Source: JAJFUE01 sp041687335 (GTDB taxonomy: Bacteria; Sumerlaeota; Sumerlaeia; MVZB01). From it: a stretch of 64,000 bases of DNA. Below, in pieces: positions 32,551-41,307 of this stretch. The stretch is taken from the NCBI GenBank assembly GCA_041687335.1, contig JAWLCE010000001.1, forward strand, positions 1 to 64,000. The letters are read 5' to 3'. The first letter of the stretch is position 1. Every line of letters starts with the position of its first letter. A program made the translations under genes and the position numbers. Under the pieces are notes generated by a model, which saw only the letters and a list, made by a program, of their open reading frames with translations, was not told the DNA's origin and did not search any database.

Positions 32551-34918
32551 CTTGCGGTTGCGGCGCCTCGGGCGTGGGCGTCGGGGCCGGCTCGGCGGGC
32601 GCGGGAGTCGGCTCCTCGGCCGGCGCGAGTTGCGGCGGCGCGGGGGCCAGTGGCGGCTCAGGCGCGGGCGCGGGCGCTGGGGTGCCGGGGGCAGCGGGGG
32701 CGGCGGGCGCGGCGGGCGCGGCGGGCTGGGCCGGGGTCGTTTCAGCCGGCGCTGGTTCGTCCTCGGGCGTCGGGCGGGTCGGCCGGATCAGGCGCGACTG
32801 GGTGGCGCCGAAGGTGCCGGCGGGGCCGGCCAGGCCGGAGGCGGTGGGAGGGACCGCCCCGCCCACCCGCGGCTGCTCGACGGCACGCGGGGAGCGGTAG
32901 GGTTCATCGGTCAGCAACTGCTGGCCGCTCTGGGCCGTGCCTTCCTGCAGGTCGGGGGCCTCGCCCGCCTCGGCCGGCCGCAGGCCGTTGGTGGGGAAGG
33001 GCAGCGGCTCGGGGCGGATCGACTGGAGGTAGGGCAGCAGCTCGGCAGGGATTTCGTGGACGTCCTCGGGCGGGGCGGCGGCCTCGGCCAGGGTGGCCAT
33101 CGAGGCACGGGCCTCGGGGTTGCCGGGGACAACCATCAGGTCGTTGAGGGGCTGCTCCTCGAGGATCGTGGCCGTGATGAAGAACATCATGTTGCTGAGG
33201 GTCTCGTCGCGGTTGCGGCTGCCGAAGAGCCAGCCGGCGATCGGGAGCTTGGCGAGGAAGGGGATGCCGGCGCGGCCCTCGCTGCGATTGCGGCTGATGA
33301 GGCCGCCGATGACGCGGGTCTCGCCACTGGGCATGATCATCTGGGTGGTGGCGCGCTGGCGGGCCGAGCCGACGCCGCGGATGCCCTGGCCGATGTCGGG
33401 GACGATGATCGGGGTGGAGTTTTCGAAGTCCACCGTCAGCTCGATCAGGCCGCGGTTGGTGATCATCGGGATGATGTTGACCAGGAGACCGGTCGGCAGC
33501 AGGGTCTGGCCGGAGGAGCGGGCGCCCCCGCCGATGCCACTGTATTGGTCGTAGAATGTGTTGAGCACCGGCTGGCTCTCGGTCAGGTCGATGGAGCCCT
33601 CCTCGCCGCTGGCGATGACCAGCCGGGGCTGGAGCAGGATGCGGGTGTTGGTGTTGGTCAGCGCGGCCGTCAGCTCCATGCGGACATTCTCGGTCAGGTC
33701 GATGACGCGCAGGCCGCTGGAGGAGAAGAAGAGGCTGGGCAGGCCGTCCTCGGCATCGAAGTTGGGCTGGGCGGGGGCCACGGCGTTCTGAATGGCCGTC
33801 GGCATGTCGCGCGAGAAGACCCAATTGGCGCCGAGCGCGAGGTTGTCAATCATCTGGACCGAGAGCAGTTCGCCCTCGATGTAGACCTGCTTGCGCGGGG
33901 AGTCGATGGCGCTGAGCAGGTCGTAAATCTTGTTGTGGACCGAGCGCACGTCGCGCACGACCAGGCGCGCGAGCTTGACGTTGAAATCCATGACGGCGTC
34001 GGGAGTCAGCAGCGGTTCGATGAACTTGTCGACGATTTCCTCGAGCAGCTCGCCGTCGGTGCCGAGGTTGTTGAGGTTGTAGATGCGCAGCTCGACGTCG
34101 CGATCAAGCAGCGCGACCAGCTCCTCCATCATCTTGATGCGCTCGAAGGTATCCTTGACCATGATGATGCGGTTGACGGGATCGACCTGGATTTCGGCGG
34201 CGGGCGAGGCAATCTCCTGCAGGCGTTCGGCAATCTCATCGGTGTCGGAGTGCTCGATGTCGAAGACCATCGAGAAGAGCTGGATGTCGAACTCGGAGAT
34301 GATGTCCTGGATCTGGACGATCTTGTCGGGCAGGTCGGTCACGATCAGGCGATTGGTGCGGGCGTCGGCCGAGGTGAGGCCGACCTCGGGGGTCAGGATC
34401 GGCTGGATGATGGTCTCCAGCTCGACGGCATCGATGTAGCGAAGTTGGAAGGGGCGGCGGATGGCCTGCTGGCGCACCACCTCGGCGGTGTAGGTCTGGG
34501 GGTCGAAGAGCTGGTAGAGCGTGGGCTCGCGCTGGAGCCAGACCAGATTGTGGGCCGTGGCGATGCGATTGAGGATTTCCTCGACCGGCTCGTTCTCGAC
34601 GGTCAGGCTGAGGGTCAGGTTGGCGGCCTGGCCGCGGGCCTCGACGCGAACGCCGGTCTGCTCGCGCAGGCGGGCGAGCACCTCGCTGATTTCCATCTCA
34701 TGGACGAAGATGCTGGCCGTAGGACCGGCAGGAGCCTGCTGGGGCAACTGCTCGCCGCCTTCGGGAAGGGCGCCGCCGACGCGCGGCGGGGGCGGTGCGG
34801 ATTCCATCAGAACCTCGGGAGCGGGGGGCTCGAGCGGCTGGTCCTGGGCCGTTGCGAGGAATGGCAGCAGCAGCAAACAGGAGAAGGCGAAGGCGGAGCG
34901 GGGCAGCAGGGTCGGCAT
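32546..34918 (-). CDS. Outer-membrane secretin (GspD/PilQ-like)
   Basis: 790 residues with a signal peptide (AFSCLLLLPFLATAQ). An N-terminal STN-like domain (FVHEMEISEVLARLREQTGV) precedes N-type ring-building domains (RRPFQLRYIDAVELETIIQP, NRLIVTDLPDKIVQIQDII and two more). The C-terminal secretin domain ends with the family signature GIPFLAKLPIAGWLFG, then SNMMFFITATIL. Unusually, about 160 Pro/Ala/Glu-rich residues follow, probably disordered. It should form the outer-membrane ring for a pilus or secretion system. The GspC-like gene lies 110 bp upstream. The stop codon lies in a dispersed palindrome. Confidence 0.93.
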   Translation of the reverse strand: MPTLLPRSAFAFSCLLLLPFLATAQDQPLEPPAPEVLMESAPPPPRVGGALPEGGEQLPQQAPAGPTASIFVHEMEISEVLARLREQTGVRVEARGQAANLTLSLTVENEPVEEILNRIATAHNLVWLQREPTLYQLFDPQTYTAEVVRQQAIRRPFQLRYIDAVELETIIQPILTPEVGLTSADARTNRLIVTDLPDKIVQIQDIISEFDIQLFSMVFDIEHSDTDEIAERLQEIASPAAEIQVDPVNRIIMVKDTFERIKMMEELVALLDRDVELRIYNLNNLGTDGELLEEIVDKFIEPLLTPDAVMDFNVKLARLVVRDVRSVHNKIYDLLSAIDSPRKQVYIEGELLSVQMIDNLALGANWVFSRDMPTAIQNAVAPAQPNFDAEDGLPSLFFSSSGLRVIDLTENVRMELTAALTNTNTRILLQPRLVIASGEEGSIDLTESQPVLNTFYDQYSGIGGGARSSGQTLLPTGLLVNIIPMITNRGLIELTVDFENSTPIIVPDIGQGIRGVGSARQRATTQMIMPSGETRVIGGLISRNRSEGRAGIPFLAKLPIAGWLFGSRNRDETLSNMMFFITATILEEQPLNDLMVVPGNPEARASMATLAEAAAPPEDVHEIPAELLPYLQSIRPEPLPFPTNGLRPAEAGEAPDLQEGTAQSGQQLLTDEPYRSPRAVEQPRVGGAVPPTASGLAGPAGTFGATQSRLIRPTRPTPEDEPAPAETTPAQPAAPAAPAAPAAPGTPAPAPAPEPPLAPAPPQLAPAEEPTPAPAEPAPTPTPEAPQPQG

Positions 34919-35028
34919 CTTCGGGCAGTCCTTCGGGAGTGGTGTTCAGACGGGCCGGCGGGCGGCCTCCGCAAAACAATGGTTCATGAGAGCGGCGGTC
35001 GTGTCAATCGGCAGGGCCAGGAAGCCGC

Positions 35029-35559
35029 CTAGCGCTGTTTCATCCTCATCATCCGGCTCTCCTGGTCGGGCGCGGAGAGCTGCGCGCCCGGGTCGGAGCC
35101 CAGTTCAATCTTGGTCAATTGCACCTGGACCTGCTTTCCGGTTGCGTCCACGGCGGACTCACCAGTATACGCCGGTCCGTCGACTTTCAAAATAATCGGT
35201 TGCGCGGGGCGGCGATCGTCGCGGAAGACGGCGGTATCGGGCGGACGAATTTCGACCAGTCGCCAGCCGGCGACCGCCTGCTCGAGGTTGGGCGGCGGAG
35301 GCGGCGGCGGGGGGGCCGGGGTTGGGGTCGGGGTCGGGGTATAAAGCAGGTTGAAGAGCTGGCGGTTGATCTGGTCGGGCTCGCGGACGGGCGCGGGCAG
35401 CTCGACGGGGGGCTGATAGCCGGTCTCGCCGTTCATCAGGGCGCGAGCCTCGAGGACCTCGGCGGGCATTTCGTTGCGGGCCGTGGCCAAGTAGTAGACC
35501 AAGCCGCCGCAGGCAAGCACCAGCAGCAGGTTGATCAGATTCAGGATCCGGTCGTGCAT
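35029..35559 (-). CDS. Small bitopic protein, GspC/PilP-like by context
   Basis: 176 residues. One membrane helix (about 8-26, LINLLLVLACGGLVYYLA) leads into a periplasmic region with a TPTPTPTPAPPPPPPPP linker (about 75-91), followed by a small beta-rich domain (GWRLVEIRPPDTAVFRDD). Inner-membrane proteins of this design couple secretins to their inner-membrane platform (GspC HR domain, PilP). The position directly before the secretin gene supports this; sequence similarity alone does not prove it. Its start overlaps the end of the helicase gene by 19 bp. Confidence 0.6.
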   Translation of the reverse strand: MHDRILNLINLLLVLACGGLVYYLATARNEMPAEVLEARALMNGETGYQPPVELPAPVREPDQINRQLFNLLYTPTPTPTPAPPPPPPPPNLEQAVAGWRLVEIRPPDTAVFRDDRRPAQPIILKVDGPAYTGESAVDATGKQVQVQLTKIELGSDPGAQLSAPDQESRMMRMKQR

Positions 35560-37259
35560 CTCGATTCCCTTCGCAGCATCTGAATCTTAAAGCAGGGCTC
35601 CTGCCGATAGAGCTGGAGCCGCGCCATGCCATGCTCGCGCAGCCATGGGGCCTCGTCCAGAAAGTCGAGCACGCGTGCCTCGCGCTTGGCGGGGGCGGGT
35701 CGCAGCGTGCGACCGATGCGCTGAAAGGCGCGGGTCTGGCTCTTGCCGCCGCCGGCCAGGATCAGGCCATCGAGGGTGGGCAAATCCAAGCCCTCGTCGG
35801 CCAGCGTGGTGGCGATCATGATCGGGTGCAATTTCCGTTCCAACTCGTCAAGGTATTGTCGCCGCAGCGCGCTGTCAAGGGATCCGTGGACAAATCGGGC
35901 CTCGGGCAGGCAGCGGGCCAGCGCCTCGCCATGGGTCACCTGGGCCACCAGCACCAGCACCGAGAGGCCCTCGGCGGCCCAGGCGCGGGCCTGTGTCGCG
36001 ATCACGCGGTTGCGTTCTTGGTTTTCCACGATGGCCTGCTGGTAGCAATCGGGGTAGCTGAGGCGGGGCTTGAGGCGCACAAGTGGAGCCGGCAGCATCT
36101 GGATGCGCGGGGGGACGAGGAAGCCCTGTTCGATGAGGTCGGAGGCGCTGGTGGCATGGATGCAGCGGCCGAGCGCAGCCTCGAGCAGCAGGTCGCAGCC
36201 GTCGTCGCGCCAGGGGGTGGCGGAGAGGCCGTAGCGGCGGGTGGCGGCGCCCGTGCGCATGGCGATGCGGTAGAAGGTGTCGGCCGGGACGTGATGACAC
36301 TCATCGAAGATGACGACGGGCACTGATTCCAATTGATCGATGACCTGACGTCGGGAGGCGTCGTCGAGGTGGACGGGGCGCTCCTCGCGCAGCTCCTCCT
36401 CGCCGGCGGCGGGGCGGGGGGAACGGGCGGGGCGCGTGCCGGCGCAGGCGCTGGCGACGGTCTGGATGGTGGCGACCGTGAGCGGGCGCAGCCGGGCCTG
36501 GCCGTCGCCGAGGATGCCGACCTCGAGGCCCAGCTCGCGCTCGAAGACCCGGGCGGCCTGGTAGAGCAGGTCGAGGGTGTGGACGAGGAACAGGGCGGGG
36601 CGGTCGAGCTGGCGGATGAGGTGGGCGGCGAGCATTGTCTTGCCGCCGCCGGTGGCGATCTGGATGATGCCGCGGCCGTGTTCGAGCGCGGCCGCCAGCG
36701 CCGCCTGCTGGTAGGGGCGCAGCGCGACGCGGACGGGGCCGGCCGCCAGGGGCGGGGCCTGGACGGGCGGAGGCGGCTCCAGTTCGAGGAGGTATTCGAG
36801 GCCGGCCTTGTCGAGGATCGCTTGGATGGCGGGCCAGAGACCGGCGGGGAAGGACTGGGAGCGGGCGTCGAACAGATGCTTGCGGCCATCCCACTCGCCG
36901 CTCTTGAAGCTGGCGGCATAGCGGGCGCCGGCCACGGCGAAGGAGGTGGCCTTGTCAATCGCCTCGAGCGGTGCGCCGGAACCCGAAAGGCGGCCCTTGA
37001 GCGGGCCCAGCCGCACGCGCAGGCGGGAGTCGGCGAATTGGCTGTCATAGGCGGCAAGCAGGGCCGGATCGAGCGCGCCGCGCTCCAGGCCGAAGATGCG
37101 CAGCAGCTCGGGCAGGTGCGAGAGGTGGACCTCCCAGCGCTTGTGCCTGGGGTTCCAGCGGCGACGGGGCAAAAGTTTGATCAGCGAGACCTTATGGGCG
37201 TCATAGGGGAAGGCGACCGCAATCGTCTCGGCGCCGATCATTGAGAGGTTCAGGGACAT
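35541..37259 (-). CDS. SF2 DEAD/DEAH helicase with an N-terminal HARP-like domain
   Basis: 572 residues. Residues about 12-52 (IAVAFPYDAHKVSLIKLLPR followed by RWNPRHKRWEV) look like the HARP domain of annealing helicases of the SMARCAL1 type. A second part (to about 170) may bind DNA. The motor has Q motif LRPYQQAALA, Walker A ATGGGKT, motif II FDECHH, motif III SATPWR and motif VI QRIGRTLRP, and resembles phage UvsW/XPB-like helicases. The likely role is branch migration or reannealing at damaged forks. It sits between rpsA and the secretin pair, with a 19-bp overlap into the latter. Confidence 0.85.
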   Translation of the reverse strand: MSLNLSMIGAETIAVAFPYDAHKVSLIKLLPRRRWNPRHKRWEVHLSHLPELLRIFGLERGALDPALLAAYDSQFADSRLRVRLGPLKGRLSGSGAPLEAIDKATSFAVAGARYAASFKSGEWDGRKHLFDARSQSFPAGLWPAIQAILDKAGLEYLLELEPPPPVQAPPLAAGPVRVALRPYQQAALAAALEHGRGIIQIATGGGKTMLAAHLIRQLDRPALFLVHTLDLLYQAARVFERELGLEVGILGDGQARLRPLTVATIQTVASACAGTRPARSPRPAAGEEELREERPVHLDDASRRQVIDQLESVPVVIFDECHHVPADTFYRIAMRTGAATRRYGLSATPWRDDGCDLLLEAALGRCIHATSASDLIEQGFLVPPRIQMLPAPLVRLKPRLSYPDCYQQAIVENQERNRVIATQARAWAAEGLSVLVLVAQVTHGEALARCLPEARFVHGSLDSALRRQYLDELERKLHPIMIATTLADEGLDLPTLDGLILAGGGKSQTRAFQRIGRTLRPAPAKREARVLDFLDEAPWLREHGMARLQLYRQEPCFKIQMLRRESRCTTGS

Positions 37260-37320
37260 CGGCAGGCGTCCAAGACAAAGCTGGGGGCCGCGCCGGGGGC
37301 AAGGCGATGGGCCGGGACCC

Positions 37321-37355
37321 TAAAAAGTTCCCCGCCCGGGGCTGCCGAGCGGGGG
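37321..37355 (-). terminator. Intrinsic terminator after rpsA
   Basis: On the minus strand CCCCGC pairs with GCGGGG around a GC-rich loop, followed by ACTTTTT. It lies 41 bp past the rpsA stop and separates it from the helicase gene. Confidence 0.75.
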
Positions 37356-37395
37356 TTTGATGCTGCATGCAAGGGACGGACCGTCACGATCGGCC

Positions 37396-39462
37396 TCAGG
37401 AGGCCGGGTCGGGTCGCGGCTCGTCCTGGTCGGTCGGCTCGGCGGGCGGCTCGGCCTGCGGCTCGGCGGGCAGCTCGATGGGCGAATCGCCGGGCAGCTC
37501 GACCGGGGCCTGGGCCGGCAGCTCGGGCGTGGGCTCGGGCGTGGGCTCGACTTCCTCGAGCACGGGGGCCGGAGCCGGGGCCGCTGCGGGCGGTGCCGGA
37601 GCGGGCTTTTTGCGCTCGGCGGGGATGATGTCCTCGAGCTGGATGTCCTCGAGCAGCTCGCCCATGCTCATCAGGCTGCCCTTGCTCTTCTTGCTCATGT
37701 AATTGGCGATGGTCTTGCGTTCCTGCTCCTTGAGCAGTTGGCGGCGGCTGAGCGAGATCTTGCCGCTGTCGCGGTCGATCTTGGTGATCTTGGCCTCGAT
37801 CTTGTCGCCTGACTTGAGCAGGTCCTTGGGTGAATTGACGCGCTCCTGATCCATCTGCGAGACGTGCATGAAGCCCTCGATGTTGGGGGCCAGCATGACG
37901 AAGACGCCGAACTCGGTGACGCCGGTGACCTCGCCCTCGACCACGTCGCCGGGCTGGTGGGTGCCGAGGAAGACATCGAGCGGGTTCTCACCCATCTGCT
38001 TGACGCCCAGGCTGATGCGCCGGCGCTCGCGATCGATTTCGAGCACGACGGCTTCGACCTCGTCGCCCTTCTTGACGACGTCGCGCGGCTGGCGGACCTT
38101 CTTGTCCCAACTGAAGTCGGAGACATGGATCATGCCCTCGATGCCGGGCTCCAGCTCGATGAAGGCGCCGTACTTGGTCAGGCCGGTGACCTGTCCCTTG
38201 ACGGTGCGGCCGTTGGGGAAGCGCTGCTCAATGCCCTCCCAGGGATCGGCGGTCAACTGCTTGAGGCCGAGCGAGATGCGGCGGTTCTCGGTATCGACGT
38301 TGAGGACGGTGGCGCTGACCTGCTGGCCGACGGCGACGTAATCGCCGGGCTTCTTGCCGACGCTGTCCCAGGCCATGTCGGAGATGTGGATCATGCCGTC
38401 CAGGCCCTCGTCGAGGCGGACGAAGGCGCCGTAGCTGGTCAGCGAGACGATCTCACCGGCGACTTCGGTGCCGGCGGGGTAGCGCTCGACGGCGGCTTCC
38501 CAGGGATTGGAGATCGCAAGGCGGCGCGAGAGGGTGACCTTGCCGCTTTCCTGGTCGATCTCGATGATCTTGGCCTGGACGGTCTGGCCGGCCTTGACGT
38601 ATTCATCGGGGCGGGCGTTGCGCTGCCAGGAAATCTCGCTGCGCGGGATGAGGCCGTCGAGCCCCTCGCCCAGCTCGACGAAGGCGCCGAACTCGACGAC
38701 GCGCTTGACGCGGGCCTCGATGAGCTGATTCTGCTCGAAGCCCTGCAGCGTCTGACGGCGGCGGGTCTCCAGTTGGTCCTCGATCATCTGGCGGCGCGAG
38801 ATGATGATGCGGCGCTTTTCGGGGGCAAACTCGATGACGTAGCCCTCGACCTCGCGGCCGACCCAGGCGTCAAAGTCGCTGATGCGCTGGACGTCGACCT
38901 GGGAGGCGGGCAGGAAGGCGGTGGTGCCGATGTCGAGGATGAGGCCGCCCTTGACGGTGCGCGTGACGATACCCTTGAGCGGGACGCGCTTGCCGAAGGC
39001 TTCCTCGGCGGCGGTCCAGGCCTTGCGGCGGCGGGCCTCGCGATAGGAAAGATTGATGAGGCCGGTGTCGGGGTCGGGTCCCTTGACGATGACGTCGATG
39101 ATATCGCCAGGCTGGACCTGCGGCTTGTCATTGATCATCGGAAATTCGCGGATATTGACGAAGCCCTCGCTCTTGTCACCGACATCGACAAGGACGCCGT
39201 CGGCCTTGACGGCAACGACGGGCACCGAGAGCAACTGCCCCTGATTGACCTCCGGACTCATGCGGTCCAGATACTGGTCGATCATGGCATCCATTTCGTC
39301 CATGGCGCCGGTTTCGCCCGGCTCCAAGTAATCGTCCTCATTCTCGTCAAACATCGAGGCGCCGCCCATGAGGCGCTCTTCTTCGGAGCGGGGGGGCCGC
39401 CGTTCGGAATTAGAAATCCGCGGGGATTTCTGATCATTCGCCGTATTTCCATGGTCCGCCAT
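37396..39462 (-). CDS. rpsA: 30S ribosomal protein S1
   Basis: 688 residues with six S1 RNA-binding repeats, each ending in a block like VEFGAFVELGEGLDGLIPRS, LTSYGAFVRLDEGLDGMIHI or LTKYGAFIELEPGIEGMIHV. S1 brings mRNA to the small subunit. The N-terminus (about 60 residues) is acidic, and a Pro/Ala/Glu-rich tail of about 75 residues follows the last S1 domain, so the protein is longer than the 557-residue E. coli form. I chose ATG 39462 (MADHGNTAND) after GAGGTAA; the frame extends to 39552 without support. It is followed by an intrinsic terminator. Confidence 0.95.
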   Translation of the reverse strand: MADHGNTANDQKSPRISNSERRPPRSEEERLMGGASMFDENEDDYLEPGETGAMDEMDAMIDQYLDRMSPEVNQGQLLSVPVVAVKADGVLVDVGDKSEGFVNIREFPMINDKPQVQPGDIIDVIVKGPDPDTGLINLSYREARRRKAWTAAEEAFGKRVPLKGIVTRTVKGGLILDIGTTAFLPASQVDVQRISDFDAWVGREVEGYVIEFAPEKRRIIISRRQMIEDQLETRRRQTLQGFEQNQLIEARVKRVVEFGAFVELGEGLDGLIPRSEISWQRNARPDEYVKAGQTVQAKIIEIDQESGKVTLSRRLAISNPWEAAVERYPAGTEVAGEIVSLTSYGAFVRLDEGLDGMIHISDMAWDSVGKKPGDYVAVGQQVSATVLNVDTENRRISLGLKQLTADPWEGIEQRFPNGRTVKGQVTGLTKYGAFIELEPGIEGMIHVSDFSWDKKVRQPRDVVKKGDEVEAVVLEIDRERRRISLGVKQMGENPLDVFLGTHQPGDVVEGEVTGVTEFGVFVMLAPNIEGFMHVSQMDQERVNSPKDLLKSGDKIEAKITKIDRDSGKISLSRRQLLKEQERKTIANYMSKKSKGSLMSMGELLEDIQLEDIIPAERKKPAPAPPAAAPAPAPVLEEVEPTPEPTPELPAQAPVELPGDSPIELPAEPQAEPPAEPTDQDEPRPDPAS

Positions 39463-39609
39463 GCGGATATTACCTCGTTGGTTTCCTGTTTTGGTTCGTA
39501 TGACGCTGTCGCACCCGCACCATCGCGCCACCCGGGGCCCCTGCTCGCCCATGTGTGGGAGCGGGACCCTTCGCGGGAAAGATTATTCTCGGGGAAAGTC
39601 TTATGGGTG

Positions 39610-40104
39610 TCAACGAGATAAGCGACCGGCGGCGGTGCGGGAGGGCGGATCGGCCGGCTCGACAAGCACGTAAATAGAATCGTGGCCGCGCACGACGACC
39701 TCGCGGCCGGCGTCCAGCCGCAGCTCCTGGCGCAGCGAGCGGGCGGCGAGAAGACGCCCCTGCCAACGAACCGAACCAGTGGGGCGCAGCGGTTGAACGA
39801 CCTCAAGGACCTGGCCCAGCGGGGGGCGCTCGGGATCGACCTCGGGGGGCGGCTCATCCTCGGCCGGCTTGAGCGCCATTGCGCTCTTGCCATGGCGGAT
39901 GGCCAGCCAGAGCACGCCGGTGACGGCGGGGATCACCAGGATGAGTACCAGCATCCCATGCGCCGGCCCCCAGATCAGGAAGCTGTAGTAGATGGACAGG
40001 GCGAGCATCAACAGGCCGATGATGGCGCTGACGCCATAGGGCAGCGCCGCCTCGAGCGCGATCAAGATGAGACCCAGCAGCAGCAGCACGACGACCAGGA
40101 ACAT
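39610..40104 (-). CDS. NfeD-family membrane protein
   Basis: 164 residues. Three hydrophobic helices (about 1-20, 24-45 and 50-70) precede a soluble OB-fold (GSVRWQGRLLAARS, DAGREVVVRGHDSIYVLVEP) typical of NfeD. Members partner SPFH/stomatin-type proteins or the ClpP-like NfeD protease; none is adjacent. It lies 22 bp after exbD on the same strand, so it is probably the last gene of the exbBD cluster. Confidence 0.85.
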   Translation of the reverse strand: MFLVVVLLLLGLILIALEAALPYGVSAIIGLLMLALSIYYSFLIWGPAHGMLVLILVIPAVTGVLWLAIRHGKSAMALKPAEDEPPPEVDPERPPLGQVLEVVQPLRPTGSVRWQGRLLAARSLRQELRLDAGREVVVRGHDSIYVLVEPADPPSRTAAGRLSR

Positions 40105-40126
40105 GGGACGGCGCCTTTGGAGGAGA

Positions 40127-40588
40127 TCAGGGTTGATAGGCCGGTTCGGCGGGAGCCGGCCGAGTTTCGGCGAGCAGGCCCAGGCCCAGCCGCCGGCAGA
40201 TATCCATCACGCGCACGACGCGACCCCAGTCGGCCTGGTCGTCGGCGCGCAGACGCAGCTCGCGGTTGCCGCCGCCGGCCAGCTCGCCCAGCAGCAGCTC
40301 CAGTTCGGCCTCGCCAACGGCGCGATCGCCGAACATCAGGAGCCCCTCGCGGTCGAGCACCAGCGTCGGCAGGGGTTCGGCAGAGGCCTGCTGACCGGCG
40401 GCGGCCTCGGGCAGGCGCACCGGCAACTGGGTCAGTTCCTGGCGGATGGTGGTCGTCAAGACAAAGAAGAAGATCAGGTTGAAGATGACGTCCAGCATCG
40501 GCGTGAGCGTGATGCCGGTCTCGAGCCGTCGGCGGCGGCGGGGCCGGAGGACGGGGGCCGAGGGCGGAGCGGGCGCGGCGACGCTCAT
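40127..40588 (-). CDS. exbD: ExbD/TolR biopolymer transport protein
   Basis: 153 residues. A basic N-terminus (RPRRRRRLE) leads to one helix with the essential Asp: LTPMLDVIFNLIFFFVL. The periplasmic domain ends with RVVRVMDICRRLGL. ExbD/TolR works with ExbB/TolQ to turn proton motive force into movement of a TonB/TolA partner. Its ATG overlaps the exbB stop (ATGA). Confidence 0.93.
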   Translation of the reverse strand: MSVAAPAPPSAPVLRPRRRRRLETGITLTPMLDVIFNLIFFFVLTTTIRQELTQLPVRLPEAAAGQQASAEPLPTLVLDREGLLMFGDRAVGEAELELLLGELAGGGNRELRLRADDQADWGRVVRVMDICRRLGLGLLAETRPAPAEPAYQP

Positions 40589-41265
40589 CGGGCGGCCTCC
40601 GCCAGCGCGGGCGCCGGGGCGGGCTCATCGGCCGGCTCGCCGAGAGCGTCCAGCACGCGGGCGGCCTCGCGCGGCAGGCCGTCGCGCTCGTAGCGGCGGA
40701 TGATCCCCTCGAGCCAGCGGGCGGCGACGTAGGCCGGGATTGCAATGCCCAGACCCCAAAGGGTGGTGACCAACGCCTGTTGGATGCCCTCGGAGAGACG
40801 GCCGACGGTCTGCTCGCCGGCCAGCTGGGTGAACTGGTAGAAGGCATCCATCATGCCCAGGATCGTGCCCATCAGCCCGAGCAGCGGGGCAATGGTATAG
40901 ATCGTCGCCAGCACGCCCAGGCCATCGTGAAGGTCGTCGGCGGCATCGGCCGAGGCCGCGGCCAGTTCGGCCGCCGACGGGTCCTGGTCGGGCCGGTCGC
41001 GCAGGACCTGGTGGATCACCCGCCCCAGCGGTGAGGGGTCGCCGGCGAGCGAGGCGATGAACTCATGGCGCGCGGGGGCGGCGGCCGCAGCGCGGACGAG
41101 CCGGCGCGGCAGCACCCGGCCGCGGCGCAGCCGGATCATCCCCTGGAGAACCGCGCCGAGCATCAGCAGCGACAGCGGCAGCAGGATGAACATCATCGGC
41201 CCGCCATCGAGCACATATTTCTCCAGAAGCGTGTTCTCGAACATACCCTCAAAAACTGACCACAT
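40585..41265 (-). CDS. exbB: ExbB/TolQ/MotA-type proton channel subunit
   Basis: 226 residues with three membrane helices: FILLPLSLLMLGAVLQGMI, then a cytoplasmic part, then GVLATIYTIAPLLGLMGTIL and TTLWGLGIAIPAYVAARW. The TIAPLLGLMGTILGMM block is the family signature. With ExbD it forms the proton-driven motor. I start it at ATG 41265 (MWSVFEGM). The stop overlaps exbD by 4 bp. Confidence 0.92.
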   Translation of the reverse strand: MWSVFEGMFENTLLEKYVLDGGPMMFILLPLSLLMLGAVLQGMIRLRRGRVLPRRLVRAAAAAPARHEFIASLAGDPSPLGRVIHQVLRDRPDQDPSAAELAAASADAADDLHDGLGVLATIYTIAPLLGLMGTILGMMDAFYQFTQLAGEQTVGRLSEGIQQALVTTLWGLGIAIPAYVAARWLEGIIRRYERDGLPREAARVLDALGEPADEPAPAPALAEAAR

Positions 41266-41307
41266 AGGACATCCCTTTGCTCTCATTGCCGACGTTGCAC
41301 GTCAGAT

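Noticed and set aside
32501..35032. 843-codon plus-strand frame opposite the secretin
   Set aside because: Gly/Asp/Val-rich shadow of the secretin codons; no start signal or domain.
37864..39621. 585-codon plus-strand frame opposite rpsA
   Set aside because: Shadow of the S1 repeats; Ala/Asp/Leu-rich with no recognisable domain.
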